Shown here piece by piece: positions 51,024-64,000 of a stretch of DNA of 64,000 nt. The notes beneath the pieces are model-generated. The model worked only from the letters and a program-made list of their open reading frames with translations, made no database searches and was not told the DNA's origin. This stretch comes from Numida meleagris. Taxonomy: Eukaryota; Chordata; Aves; Galliformes; Numididae. Each line of letters starts with the position of its first letter. The first letter of the stretch is position 1. The position numbers and the translations under genes were made by a program. Where the stretch lies: positions 14,759,791 to 14,823,790 of the forward strand of contig NC_034438.1 in the NCBI RefSeq assembly GCF_002078875.1, written 5' to 3'.

Positions 51024-54000
51024 TTGCCTTGTAAAAATTTATTTGAACAGTAAGTCTACTTCAGAAAGCATTAAGTGGTGACAGTGTATCCCTAGCAATA
51101 TCTAAAACAGCTACATGAAGAGAAAATGAAGACAAACTAAACTTGGGTGCAAATTTAAAATCTGTCAATATTTTGCAAGCAAAAACAGAAAGAAAAGATC
51201 CTATAAGACTACCAGCAACAGGTCTGTTACTATACAAGGCATTATTTTCCAGCATCTCAGTTCAGGGAGATTTATTTAAGATGAACTGTGGTTCATCTCC
51301 TAGGGAAAACTGGGAGTGCACAATTACTATCTCAGTGTACTTACACACAAAAGGCACTTGCTGGCACAATGGGGTAAAAAGATGAAAAGAAAAGCTTTAC
51401 ATTCATAACAATTCCTATTTAGTCTGTAGGAAGAAAGATTATTTTTCTTTGGAAGTTATTATGACTAAATTGCAAAGTACAAAATTAAAGAACAGAATAC
51501 TATGTCTTGCTTGCATTTCACTAATTGCCTGCTCTAAAAATCTGATATTCTTTTTTGGCAGCTACTATTCTATTATTAGGAGAGGATGGATCATAATGTC
51601 TCCTAATTGTCGCTATCAGTTACATGTGTTTTCCTACTGTTGTACAGAATTTAAAAGAGTGAACAAATAAAAACTTCAGTGTGTTCTATCACCTACATCA
51701 GTGACAGTTCATGCACATATACTTTAGCTGCACTGATATCTACTTTTCCCAAATAATTTTCATTGAAATACATAAAAAAGCATTGCAGAAATGAGCACAC
51801 TATACTCACCTACTGTTAAAACTTTGATAATTTATATAAACACTAAGGTTTTTAGGAAATGATCTCCAATACATTTTCCTGTTTGGAACACTACCAATTC
51901 AGTAAAGATTGTATTAGGTGCCCTGTTTAACAAAACACATAGAACGGGCTTGTACATTATGTGACAGAGAAGAGAAATTGTTATTTAATAGCACTCAGAC
52001 TTGTATATCTATACATCATGAGACTGACTTTTGCTGTTATGAAAATGTTTCAACCCATATTCTTCCTCAGTATATCATGCTTTATTTCAGAATCTATGTA
52101 TTATTTGTACAAGTTCTCTATCATTTCAGTTCTACACATGTAAGCAAATGACACTTAGTAAACTAGAATTAGACAATCAATAGCTTCAACTGCTTTTATT
52201 CTCTCTAAATTTAAGTGAGGAGAGAAAAAGGCTAGCAGGCAGGGTTCTGGCTCTGCAGGATCAGTGCCTACAGATAAAATACCTCACTCTCAATCGCTGT
52301 CAGGGACAGACTATCCATTACGCAACATCCCAATCAAATTCTGGAGGAATACCAGCACCGCGAGTCCTACCCATAACGACCTGACAGCCAGCACAACTCA
52401 CAGGCACAAAAAGAGTGTGTTCCCCTATGGAACTGGGGTGGTCATCCTTTGCTGCATGCTACTTGATTATCTTGTACATCTTGATCATCTGCTTCAAGTA
52501 GAAACTCTGTAATAACCCAGTGCTGAGTAAGTGCCATCATCAGGTTCACATCCAAATGGAAAATATTGAAATGTTCCTATCAAATGCAGGAGGGGAACAC
52601 GAAAGTTTTCTGCATGCTAAAAATCCAAAAAAAGACATTCACGCCATGCAACTGAAGTAGCTTATCAAACCCACCAGAACAGAATACTTGCTGTTGTCAC
52701 ATTATAAGAAAAGGACAAACGCACTTCAGAATGGGACAGCCTTCGGTTGAAAACCACCATTAAGCTTCTCAAATGCCATCCTTCTCAACGTCTGGGACCT
52801 CTCCATCAGACCATGCAACTCCACATGGATAACAGAAGCAGCCGTCTGATATGGATAGGCCTCTGTGCTATGATGAACCTATAGAGATGATCTACTACCA
52901 TAGCTATGTTGAGCATGGAACACTTTTAGACTGCATAATTCACATCACAAGCAAATAGCATGTTTTTTTCCTGCCTAGATTATGTAAGAAGTGAAGGATG
53001 TCAGCATGTGTCAAGTACACATGACAACACCTTCACCTGGTAAAGACAACTTTAGAACAGGATTACAAATCAGGTGTCTTGAGACACAGCACAGCAAAAA
53101 ATGGAAGTCGTCTGTGTGAGATCCATACATGAGATCAAATATCTGCTCACTGAACAACATTATGGACAACAACATTAATGACTCACCCTGGTTTGCATAG
53201 TTACGCAGTGCTAAACACAAGTTCACTCATTTGTGTGTATTAGGTATGCAGCATTTTCCAAGCACAACTTTCCAAAGAAAGAAAGCAAAACTTGATTTTC
53301 AGTTTCCTACAGTTGAAATTGGCAGAAAATAGGAATTTTCTATTTCAATCTTCTCAACGATAAGAAAGCCAAAGAAATCATTGCAGACAATTTTTTGCAA
53401 AATTTCAGAGGCTTTGTGACTGCCAGTAAGAGAAGGTAGGCTCTCCTACTCCTACTATGTCTTCTTTCCCTCTGAAGTTATTTAACTGTATTTTCTCCCT
53501 GTAACTCCTATGAGCTAGACGACTCAGGTTTGATCAATGCATCTGTAATAGGCAATAAACAAGTATGCTCTACTTTACATCAATTTATTTTTTAACATGA
53601 ACTGTACTGGTGTCCTTTTTTGCAGTATGACACTACATGATATAACTTAACAGGATCTTGAGAATGTAGTTTAAATTATTGCCACGGAGGAGAGGAATTA
53701 AAACTGAATGAAGAGAAAGCAAAAATATTATGTCAGCTCCCATTTCCATTATTTAAAACAAATAACACTGCACAACACCATCAATAAAAAGAACGCATGT
53801 TTTGTAGACACAGTCCTCTCTTCACTGTGTCTTCTTTCTGAGGACACAGAAAAATGAATAATGCCAGAAGTAAAGATATGTGTACATGTTTTTATCCAGC
53901 ACTACCAAGTACCCACCTAAGTTACCATCTCTCTGTGTCACACTGTATCCTAATCAGTGATCAAAAGGAGATACAATAAATCTTGACTTCTCAGAAGGCT

Positions 54001-55339
54001 GTAAGGGAATGAAGAGGTTTGTCTTTATAAAGGGAGTGATGTATACCTACCACAGAAATTGCATGCTGTTCAAGTACGAGTGCTCTTCTGTCATCCAGGT
54101 ACCACAAGCATGTTTTGCAGCATGTTTTTTAGGTAGTGATCAACAGCTTAACATCATATATAGTTATATATTTCTGTATGGTTATTAACAAGCAGAACAA
54201 GGAGGGGACACCTAGTGGTCATCAAAGACAATTAGGATTGTGTAACGTGGAAGCAACAGTTTAAATTGTTAATACAGAACTTGATTTGGCAAAGTACTTC
54301 CATATTTACTTAATTTTTAAGCACTCTGGTGAGGCTTAGAATTCAAGGAAGCTTTTATTTATGAGATTTGATAGCTCTGTATTATTGTGATTATTAAAAA
54401 TAATACAGTAAAAAGTAAAGTAAGACGCTTTGTGTGATATGCTCAGAAATCCAGGGAATAAGTTTCATCTAAGACTTGAGCTTTAGCAAAGCAAGAATGC
54501 CTATCAATTCTTCTGTACATTCATTAACCTTGAAAAGGTTAGCCAAACTGAGAACCAGATTTCAGTACAAGTCAAGTCAAAATAAAACATGATGCAATTT
54601 AAAATTACTATACATTTTCATGGATGAATGTTTGCAAAACCTAGCATTATACGCAAATCTCACTATAAGCAATCTGTCACATTAAAATCTGTTCTAATCC
54701 TAAAGAATCAGGCATCTCAGAATGAAATATTTATAGAACATTTTTAGGAGTATGAATTTTATTTACTGGTACTTCTACTAGGTCTTCTCCTGTGATTAGA
54801 ATAGCTTTAAGCAAGTCTGTTTTTAAGGAGCTTCTGGAGAAAATTGGTCCTTGAAAGAATCTGTAAATTCCTGTCATAGGTAAATTTAAAGCAGTATACC
54901 ATTTGACAACTTTTAATTGAAACTCAGAGGAAACAGTGTATTCATTCTTAATTCTGAATATCTTTTAATTGTTCAGTTACCTGTGAGCATTGGTAACTAA
55001 ACATAACTTACAAGTTGAATGCACATCTGTGTAAGATGTTAGGAGTTTAAACAAATCAGTCTCAATACTTTTAGAATTATTTTCCAAAAAAGATTTATGT
55101 ATGTCACCACTCAATAATTATTCTATTTCAATGACGTACTTTTTTATATCTTTGTTTTTAAGTTATCCACTGTCTAGTCCTCTGCATATTCAATTCTTGA
55201 TCATGTCAGGAATATGATACAGGTTTTGTCACACTGGATTATCTGAATATAGTAAAGTTAAAGGAAATATATATTAGATCATGTAATTCATGTCTGGATT
55301 TTGTTTTTCCAGCATTTTTTTTCTTTGTTTGTTTAGTTA

Positions 55340-55420
55340 GGATTTTTTGTTTGCTTTGCTTTGGAACCAAAGCAAAAAAAACAAAAACAAAACAAAACAA
55401 AAAAAGCAAAAAACAAACAG
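55340..55420. repeat. AAAAC simple repeat forming an inverted repeat
   Basis: The arms TTTGCTTTGG (55355-55364) and CCAAAGCAAA (55367-55376) are exact reverse complements around AA. T-rich sequence to the left (TTTTTTGTTTGC) partly pairs with the AAAAC repeats to the right, extending an imperfect hairpin. Confidence 0.8.
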
Positions 55421-57704
55421 AAACCACTGCAAAAGTGATTTCTGCAATTGGCAATTTAAACAACTATTTTCCCTAAATGTCATATTACATAATTTCATTT
55501 AAATAAATATATTTTTGTTAGCTCTTTGTTAACATCTGGGTTGTTAAGAGACTGGTATATTAGATCCTGTAGTTGAAAAACGGTTTTAGAACAATATGGG
55601 TTTGCAAATTCAACATGTCCCCCATACTTCATTTAACTGTTTCTTCTAATTTTCATGGAGTCATTTGTTCAGGTAAACTATTCACAGCAGACCAACGTAT
55701 CAATCCATTCATGTCTATTAGGACCAGAGCTCTATTACTTTTTAGCAGTTAAGGAGAAAGCTTCTGCAGTGCATACACTATTTACCTCGATGCAGCTGAT
55801 AGTAGCTTCGTACCAATTTAATTGATTTAAATAATGTGGAAAGAAAGAAAAGCAACCATGTTTCACTAATGTCTTACAAAAATCTCTAACATTTTTGCCT
55901 ACTCCTCTTAGAATTTAGGATACAAACCAACTGAATATAACGTATGTGATAATTAAAAAATGAAAAGCTCTAATTTCAATCTATCTTTACTATTTATGGT
56001 CATACAAATACCTCAGTGGGATAGCAGTAGTGTTATACAACCTGGCTTGTTCATTTATCAGTTTTCCAGGAAGTCTGTGCTTCACAATTTATGAAGAATG
56101 AGTTTGCTGTCTGTCTTCTTGGTATTTTTGACGTAATGCTCATTATTTTGTATACAAATACATATTATTTTAAACTTAATTTCATCACATTGAAAACCAA
56201 CATGTCAGCCCAGAAGCGACAAATATTCAATCCATTTAAATACATATAAACAGGCTCCAGCTCCATGCTATAAAAATTAAGTTAGGTGCTCACTGTACTA
56301 CACAATACAGAAGAGATTAATAGAGATTAATACCACCAGCGAAGATCTCGTTGACTGTGACTGCCGCTGTGTGATCATCTAACTATCATTTCCTAATTAA
56401 GCTAAGTTTTACTATCCATTTTTGCTGTTTTAAAACTTTATAATGCTGCAACATTCCATTTCTCCAAAGTTGTCCTGGATCACTATTCAGTACAGTTTTA
56501 CACTCTCCATTCAAAGTAATAATTAACTATTGTGATAACAAATGCCAAACACAAAAATCCATATGACTACCTTGACTTCAGATATGTATAAGATGCTAGA
56601 GAAAAGAGGTTTGTTTTATTTTAATTTGCCTAATTGTCATTTAGGGATTTATCAGAATCTGGTTCAGCCTACATTCCTCTCAAGGTACCTGCACACTCTC
56701 CCTGCCACTAGAAGTCCTTCTTCAAAGCAGCCATGGAGTCCATTGCTGCTTCCCTGCAGTTTCAAACCCAGAAACAATAATACTTCTGATCCCTTTCCAC
56801 CTTCCTGAGAACAATCAGCAAGCATTATAATGTGTTACCAAACACAAAAAGATGGACTTCACTCATTTTTAATAAATGCCAGCGTTGCTTAAGTATTACT
56901 AAGGGAATCAAAGATTAAGTTACAATCAAGCACCTCAGGGGAAATAGCAGCTGTGAACTATACATTACAACAGCAAAACACCAGGCATTGCTAGGCAGGA
57001 TCAGATCTTCCGGTCAATTCTAGTCCCAGTCAGCTCTAGATTCAAATATTTCTGATTTAGAATACCTGATTTATCATTGGTAGCAGAGAAAAAAAGGGGG
57101 AAAAACGTATTCATTTCTCTTCTTAGTAGGGATTTATAGTGGCAAGCTATTAAGCTGGCAGAATATAATGTCACTGAACGTGTTTCAGAAGGTTGTCCCT
57201 CTGTAAAGCACAGACGAGACAAAAGCACAGCTTTATGGTAGAACTACAAGATATGCTTAATCATTTGCCTTAGTTAAATTGAGTACAAAACTGCAGTGCT
57301 CCATTTCTGTATCAAAAATATAGATACACTGCATTACATAGAGGCAAAGTAGTAGAATTTACAAAACACACTAATAAAAATAATTATGTATTTCAGGTTT
57401 TTGAGAAACAGCTATAAATTTGTTACACATTTGATACTTAGTGTCATTCAGCATCATGCTGTTTTTAATATGATCTGACTTTATTTGTGAGGTGGCTTCA
57501 CAGTGAGGTTTCTGCTAAACCAGAAAGTAAACATAATACATTAAAACTGAGTATTTAGCAGGAAAAAAAAACACAGAAATGGTAGAAAACCATTCTCCAG
57601 TATTCATTTAATTAACTAACTGTTCACTTAAATAAATAAATGCACGATTTTTTTTTCATAGCATTTCAGTGAAAATACAAAATAATTCTCATTGCACTTG
57701 CTGC

Positions 57705-57722
57705 AAAAAAAAAAAAAAAAAA
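57705..57722. repeat. Poly-A tract, 18 bases
   Basis: An uninterrupted A-run after 'cttgctgc'. Confidence 0.9.
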
Positions 57723-58121
57723 GATATAGAAAACAGCAGTTATTTTTCCTATGTTTTTAGCACTTCCTTTTAAAACATATTATGATATTTAAAACTGCAG
57801 AGATGGGGACAGGCAAGAAATGAAATGCCTGAATCATGGTAGTATGTGCCAAAGATTTAAATGCTTCCTAGCTATAAGCAAGCCAAATTAGGGAATGCCA
57901 TAATTTTCTGTAAATGTCACCAAGCCAAACTGGCAGGCAGCATAAGGTCACATCTACAAATAGTGGAGTTGACAGTTTAGAAGGAAATGACTCAAAATTT
58001 GAACTACCCATTTTTATAAAGAAGGTCAGTATTCAATTTATTCAGCCTCCATACAGCCTTGAAACAATGAATGTTCTAGGAAATCTACTCAATTAAAAGT
58101 AGTTTCAATTTCTCCTGTCAC

Positions 58122-58139
58122 TATATGTATATACATATA
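58122..58139. repeat. 18-base perfect palindrome in TATA/TACA sequence
   Basis: TATATGTATATACATATA reads the same on both strands and is followed by more CATATA-type sequence. It lies in intron 2 about 375 bases past exon 2. It is probably a simple-sequence tract. Confidence 0.85.
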
Positions 58140-58367
58140 CACATACATATAAAGTTCCCTAGTTCTCTGTGATTGAAAGAGTATTTATTTCTTAATTCTA
58201 AATGCTAGTCACCAAAATCAAGGACAGTTTTAGGTGGCTGCTAAAATTTCTGATGTAGGAGTTTGTCCATCCTCACTGTTCCGACAATCCTACACACACT
58301 TTATTTCTGTGGTTAGCAGACAGAAGACCATTACTGCTCTGTGCTTTCTTCCAAAAGGGCTTTTCTA

Positions 58368-59381
<1,014 letters not shown>

Positions 59382-60440
59382 ATCACAGAATCATAGAAAC
59401 ACAGAATCCTTAGAGTTGGAAGGAACCTTTAAAGGTCATCTAGCCCAACTCCCCTGCAAAGAACAGGCATACCTACAGCTACATCAGGTTGCCCAGGGCC
59501 TTATTCAGCCTTGCCTTGAAAGTCTCCAGGGATGAGGCATCTGCCACGTCTCTGGGCAACCTGCTTCTGTGTCTCACCACCCTCACTGTTAAAGACAGTT
59601 TCCTTACATCTAACCTCAGTCTATTCTCTTTAAACTTGAAGCCATTTCTCCTTGTTCTGTCACCACAGACTCTGCTAAAGAGTCTGTCCCTTTCTTTCCT
59701 GTAGCTGCCCTTTAGATATTGAAAGGCTGCTATCAGGTCACCTCACAGCCTTCTTGTCTCCAGGCTGAACAGCCCTGGCTCTCTCAGCCTGTCCTCATAG
59801 GAGAGGTGTTCCACCCCTTGGATCATTTTTGTGGCCCTCCTCTGGATGCGCTCCAACAGCTCCATGTCTCTCCTGTACTGAGGACTCCACATCTGGACGC
59901 AGTACTCCCGGTGAGGCCTCACCAGTGCAGAGCAGAGGGGCAGGATCACCTCCCTCACCCTGCTGGCCATGCATCTTTTGATGCAGCCCAGAATACAAAT
60001 GGCTTTCTGGGCTGCAAGGGCACATTGCTGGCTCATGTCCAGCTTCCCATCTACCAGTAACCCCAAGTCTTTTTCAGCAGGGCTGCCTCAACCCTTTCAT
60101 CCCCCAATATGTATTGGTAGTAAGGGTTGCCTTGACCCTGGTGCAAGACCTTGCACTGGGATTTATTGAACCTCAGGAGGTTCACCTGGGCTCACTGCTC
60201 AAGCCTGTCTAGGTCCCTCTGGATGGCCTCCCGTAACTGTGGTGAGTCAACTGCACTCCACAGCTTGGTGTCATCAGCAAACTTGCTGAGGGTGCACTCA
60301 ACCCCACTGTCAATGTCACTGATGAAGATATTAAAGAGTATCAGTCCCGGCACTGACCCCTGTGGGACACCACTCATCACTGATTTCCATCCAGAAACTG
60401 AGCCATTGACCACCACTCTCTGGACTTGATCCTGCATGCT
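59382..60440 (-). mobile_element. CR1 LINE with partial reverse transcriptase, largest copy in window
   Basis: The 3' terminus is at the left ('tatcacagaatcatagaa'). Going up the minus strand come the ORF2 C-terminal region (59743-60050: [50 protein letters not shown]) and then, at 60192-60430, RT palm motifs: a GVPQGSV block (about 60350-60375) and the catalytic FADD (60270-60281) in [11 protein letters not shown]. The peptide upstream of VQRVVVNGS diverges from CR1 as I know it, so the 5' edge is set near 60440. Breaks between frames show it is dead. It lies in intron 1, sense to HCN1. Confidence 0.95.
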
Positions 60441-61169
60441 TCTCCAGTCTCCCACTGAAACTTGTTCGTAACGTGTTTGTAGAAGTAAAACTGGCACCAA
60501 GTGCCAATCACATGTGCCTTAGCAATGCAGTATCGTATTTTTTATGGTTTCTGTCCAAATGGAAGCCCAAATTTCTAACTTATAACATATTAAATGTAAG
60601 TACCTACTTGCAAAGGTAATCATACCATTACAGTGCTGGAATAAAATCACAGGAAAAGAAAGAAATCACAGAAGCCAGAAATAGAAACCAGTATTAGACA
60701 ACATCAAAACTTTCATCCACTTTTATAATCTGAACTGAACTTCCACACATTTTAACAACCTGAGAGATTACTTTATTTCATAGCTAGCTGAGAAGTCTGA
60801 ATAATAAGTTGCAACTTCCACTGCATAAAATGGATATTGCATTTCACTATTTTGTTCCAGAATCATCTAAATGCTCCTCTCTGAATGCTTACAGTGTTCA
60901 ATACAGATGGTAAAAAGTCAGACTCGTATATTTATTATCCACTATAGAAATAGAGACTAAACCTGCCTATTATGAGGAATATACATCCATTCTGATGGAA
61001 GATTTCAATGGATAGTAATATATATCCAACAGATTTCAAGAAAATTATGCTTAACTTCTGAATGTTAGATTGTTAAATAAAGTTATTCTTGATAAATATA
61101 AGAACAGAAACTGAACCTGTAAAAGCTTTAAACTCTTGTCTCATTTGAGAACAGAAATAACTTCATAGT
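60441..61169. other. HCN1: Intron 1 sequence, no gene seen
   Basis: AT-rich unique DNA without recognisable features. Confidence 0.5.
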
Positions 61170-61250
61170 TTTACACTCAGCAGTTGGTGGGATTACATGA
61201 CCTCCCACAGAGTCCTCCCAATCTACACTATTCTGTTATCCTATGACTTT
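61170..61250 (+). mobile_element. CR1 LINE 3' tail remnant
   Basis: The sequence 'cagttggtgggattacatgacctccca', then 'tcctcccaatctacactattctgttatcctatga', matches the CR1 3' end ('ggttggactagatgacctcc...', 'attctgtgattctatga') with substitutions. It is 5'-truncated to about 80 bases. Confidence 0.78.
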
Positions 61251-64000
61251 CATGCATTTCCATGCATGGTATCAGTACCTCTATGTTTCCAGAATAACCC
61301 CATAAGAATCACTGATGTCTTATTCACTAGGAGAGATAGTGCATAACTACATGCACTCAACCTTAGAAGTAAGCAAAGGCAGAAGTTCAGCTAAATGACC
61401 TGGAAAGGCACAGAAATCAGCCCGCATCAGTTACTAGTGTTCGCACTGGGCTTTCTAGAAGAGCAGAGTGGGAATGGCTTCTCCAGGACCTGACCAGGCC
61501 ATCAGATGCAGTGGGTTCTGAGTGGCAGACTGGCCACCAGCATAGCATTCAGCACAGCCTTGCAGGTAACTTCCATTATGTTAGCACAAACCACCTCACA
61601 TGCTACTGATACTCCCATCATGGCCAAAGTCCATGGCAATTAAAAATAATTATATAAGTTTAATTGGAGACCAAATGTTTCAGAATCACAAGTTCATTTT
61701 TTTTCTAAACTTGCATGCACCATACATCTTCTATTAGATTCCAGAGACGTTCTCAAAATGATCTGGATTTATAAATTCCCTTTGTTTCTAGCTTAATGCA
61801 GAAAATACTTCTTGGTTCACAAACAGCTGATCTAAGAATACAAAATAATTAACTGTAACTGTGAAGCACAGTAAAAGGAGAGTGACATAAGAATTCCTAA
61901 TTTTTTATTCCAAGGTAAGCCTTCAGAGATTAGTCTTGACTAGCAATTGAGTCAAAATTCCTTTAACTGATACACAGAGAAGCTGCATAAAATAGACTTT
62001 ACTTGTAAAGTGTGTGCCACAATGAGATTTCTGTCTTACACGTTTTCGGTCTTTCAACAAACGTGAAGACTAATTGCTATAAAAGTATTTGTGCTTAACG
62101 CTTACAGCACTTGCCATACCTCTGCACTGGCAAAAGTTTCCAAATATATTTCCTAGTTTCTTTAATTCATAGAGTAGGGTTATTGCTGTACTGCATGCCT
62201 TTTCAGTAAACTAAAAATACGATAAAGAAGGAACCACAAATTTATATATTACTGTTACTATGCTGACAGGTACAAATACCACAAGCTTTCAACCAAAATA
62301 CTTCACAAAGCATTTTTGAGGAACAGAATTCTCTAAGGAATCCTGAAAATGAATGGGAAATAGCAAAAAAAAATCACAAGAGATGTACACGTATCTGTGG
62401 CTCATACCTAAACAAATTATTCCTGGATTTTAGATCTCTTAAGCCCAGCCAGCAGGGTGTTATGTAGTTACATAACTAAGGCTAACCAAAGCTACATAAA
62501 AAAACAGCTACCTGGCCAAAATAAAATCTAATACTGAATCAGCTGATTTTATCCTACAATAATCCAGTTTAACAGTCATTATCCACCTTGATTATGCAAA
62601 ACACAGGTGCTCCTGAGTCTGAATGTCAGCAAAAATTATGGTCAAGTTAGGGCTTCAGTAACAACATCTAATGCTAAGGACTATGAGATTGCATCAGTTT
62701 TGCATTTTGATTTTTAGTGCACAATGTAATATAATCTGCTAGGTAGCTAGAAAAAGTCTTACTACTGTACAATTCATTTTTCATTCAGAAGTGAATAATA
62801 TGCTACTTTCTTGGCTCCACTATACAATACTTTTCTCTCAGGTGAGAAAAACTAGATGCCAGTCACTGTATTGCCCTCAGTGATCTGTGCAGAGAAAGTA
62901 ATACAAAGCTTTCCTTGCCCAGTACTTCAGAACGTCCTACTATTCACGTAACCAAGAGCCTGCTAAAAAGCTTTCTGAGGCAGTGCAAGGAGTTGCTGTT
63001 GAGACAAAGAGGTAACCCTCTGTTTTAAGCTACTTCTTTTTTTTTAATTATTCCTCCCACCCCCATAGGGGTAGTTATAGATTTTAAAAGCTTACAACCT
63101 CAAAGTTCCAGATTTATATAAATTGCTCTGAAATGTTTACAAAAAGCAAGGGAGTGGTAAGTCTGTGACACAAACTTGTTGAGAATTGGCAAAAAATAGG
63201 AGCCTGGTGTAACAAGCATTCTGAGGACACAGTAAGAAGCAAACTACCTTAGCAAACAGTGACAGAGTTTACTATTCCTGCAATGAGGAATGAGTACAGA
63301 TACTGCTAATTGCCATTAGTTAAAACCACAGAGACCAGACTGAATCATTTGAAATGCTTCTCAGTGTTTTAATATCTCTAGGTGAAAAAAAACCTTTAAA
63401 TGTTAAAACAATATAAAAAGACAGTTTTATAAATTTTCTACTAATTTTAAGGAACCACTTTACACAGAAAAACACCCCACGGTTACTTTAAAATTGTCAA
63501 GTAAAATTATTTTGAATTTAGCAATCTTTTTAGTGATCTTTTCACTCATAATTTATCTACTATAATTTCCAAACTCACTGATTACCAAGTGCTTTCTACA
63601 TTTCTGGAACACGCTGAAGCTTTGGTAGTTTATTTATTGCTACTGGTTATCCAGAATAGGACAAAGAGTCTGTTTAAAATGTGACTACCCAAGAAGTGAT
63701 AAAGAACTATTTAGTATTAATTAATCAACATTTGTACTAATCTCAGTAATGTAAGGCACTATAAATTCTAGCACTTTGTTTTCCACTTCATATATCCCAT
63801 CCAGAGAAAGCTGGGTTTTAAAGAACTTCAGCTCTGAAGTAGTTAATTTGCTGCATAACTTGCTGTATTTACAACACTGTAAGAGGTCAGTGAGATTTGC
63901 TTTTCCTATTATTTTCAGGCTGCTGTCCATTGGCAGTCCCAGTGTCCTTAAATCTGCCTATTTTGATATATGATTATTCTTATGGTACACCCAGATTGAC
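61251..64000. other. HCN1: Intron 1 sequence, no gene seen
   Basis: AT-rich, with a modestly GC-richer unassigned stretch at about 61380-61570. No repeats or domains are recognised. Confidence 0.5.

Larger units (their letters stand above)
49901..58299. other. Intronic sequence, no gene seen
   Basis: AT-rich. It includes A-runs (51010-51023, 57705-57722), a GC-richer stretch at about 52220-52520 with one hydrophobic open frame, an AAAAC repeat hairpin at 55340-55420 and an 18-base palindrome at 58122-58139. No gene is recognised. Confidence 0.5.

Noticed and set aside
60192..60500. Minus-strand open frame with an FADD motif as an independent gene
   Set aside because: It is the reverse-transcriptase fragment of the CR1 element, broken and lacking the rest of ORF2.
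63721..63973. Opposing open frames in intron 1
   Set aside because: Both are about 65-70 codons with no recognised domain; the plus and minus frames overlap, as expected by chance.

Overview
The window is vertebrate, almost certainly avian, nuclear DNA. It is AT-rich, has no dense coding, and carries many fragments of CR1 LINEs, the dominant retrotransposon of birds. These CR1s show the galliform-type 3' end ('ttccaacc...attctatgattctatga' and its reverse complement). One solo long terminal repeat of endogenous-retrovirus type is also present. The repeat style fits chicken or a close relative. In chicken HCN1 is, from general knowledge, on chromosome Z; the sequence alone cannot confirm this.

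The only host protein-coding sequence I can defend is one exon on the minus strand at 58512-58935. It is 424 bp with a textbook acceptor and donor. It encodes 141 complete codons covering S1 to S4 of the hyperpolarization-activated cyclic-nucleotide-gated channel HCN1, and matches exon 2 of the gene. The rest of the window is therefore intron: 58936-64000 is the 3' part of intron 1, and 1-58511 is the 5' part of a very long intron 2. I looked for the next exon (S5/pore) and did not see it.

Layout by coordinate: 1-4096 unique intron; 4097-4830 a GC-richer, degenerately repetitive patch; 5731-5810 CR1 tail (+); 7586-7705 an old palindromic amniote repeat; 9277-9990 CR1 (-); 11963-12125 CR1 (-); 20994-21589 solo LTR (-) with a 5-bp target duplication; 21707-21962 CR1 (-); 24509-25190 CR1 (-); 27440-28065 decayed CR1 (-) split by a CAAAA repeat; 31562-31734 CR1 (+); 35054-35906 CR1 (-); 43721-43775 CR1 tail (+); 49401-49900 a 44-base poly-T next to a GC-rich island open in both directions; 58512-58935 HCN1 exon 2; 59382-60440 CR1 (-) with a reverse-transcriptase FADD motif; 61170-61250 CR1 tail (+). 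Between these lie simple repeats and unremarkable intron.

I found no operon, CRISPR array, defence system or other novel multi-gene system. The items most worth a second look are the poly-T/GC island at 49.4-49.9 kb, the repetitive patch at 4.1-4.8 kb, the intron-retention frame directly after exon 2, and two nearly identical CR1 copies 35 kb apart. Most other open frames are short, lack recognisable domains, often lack an ATG, or are CR1 remnants.
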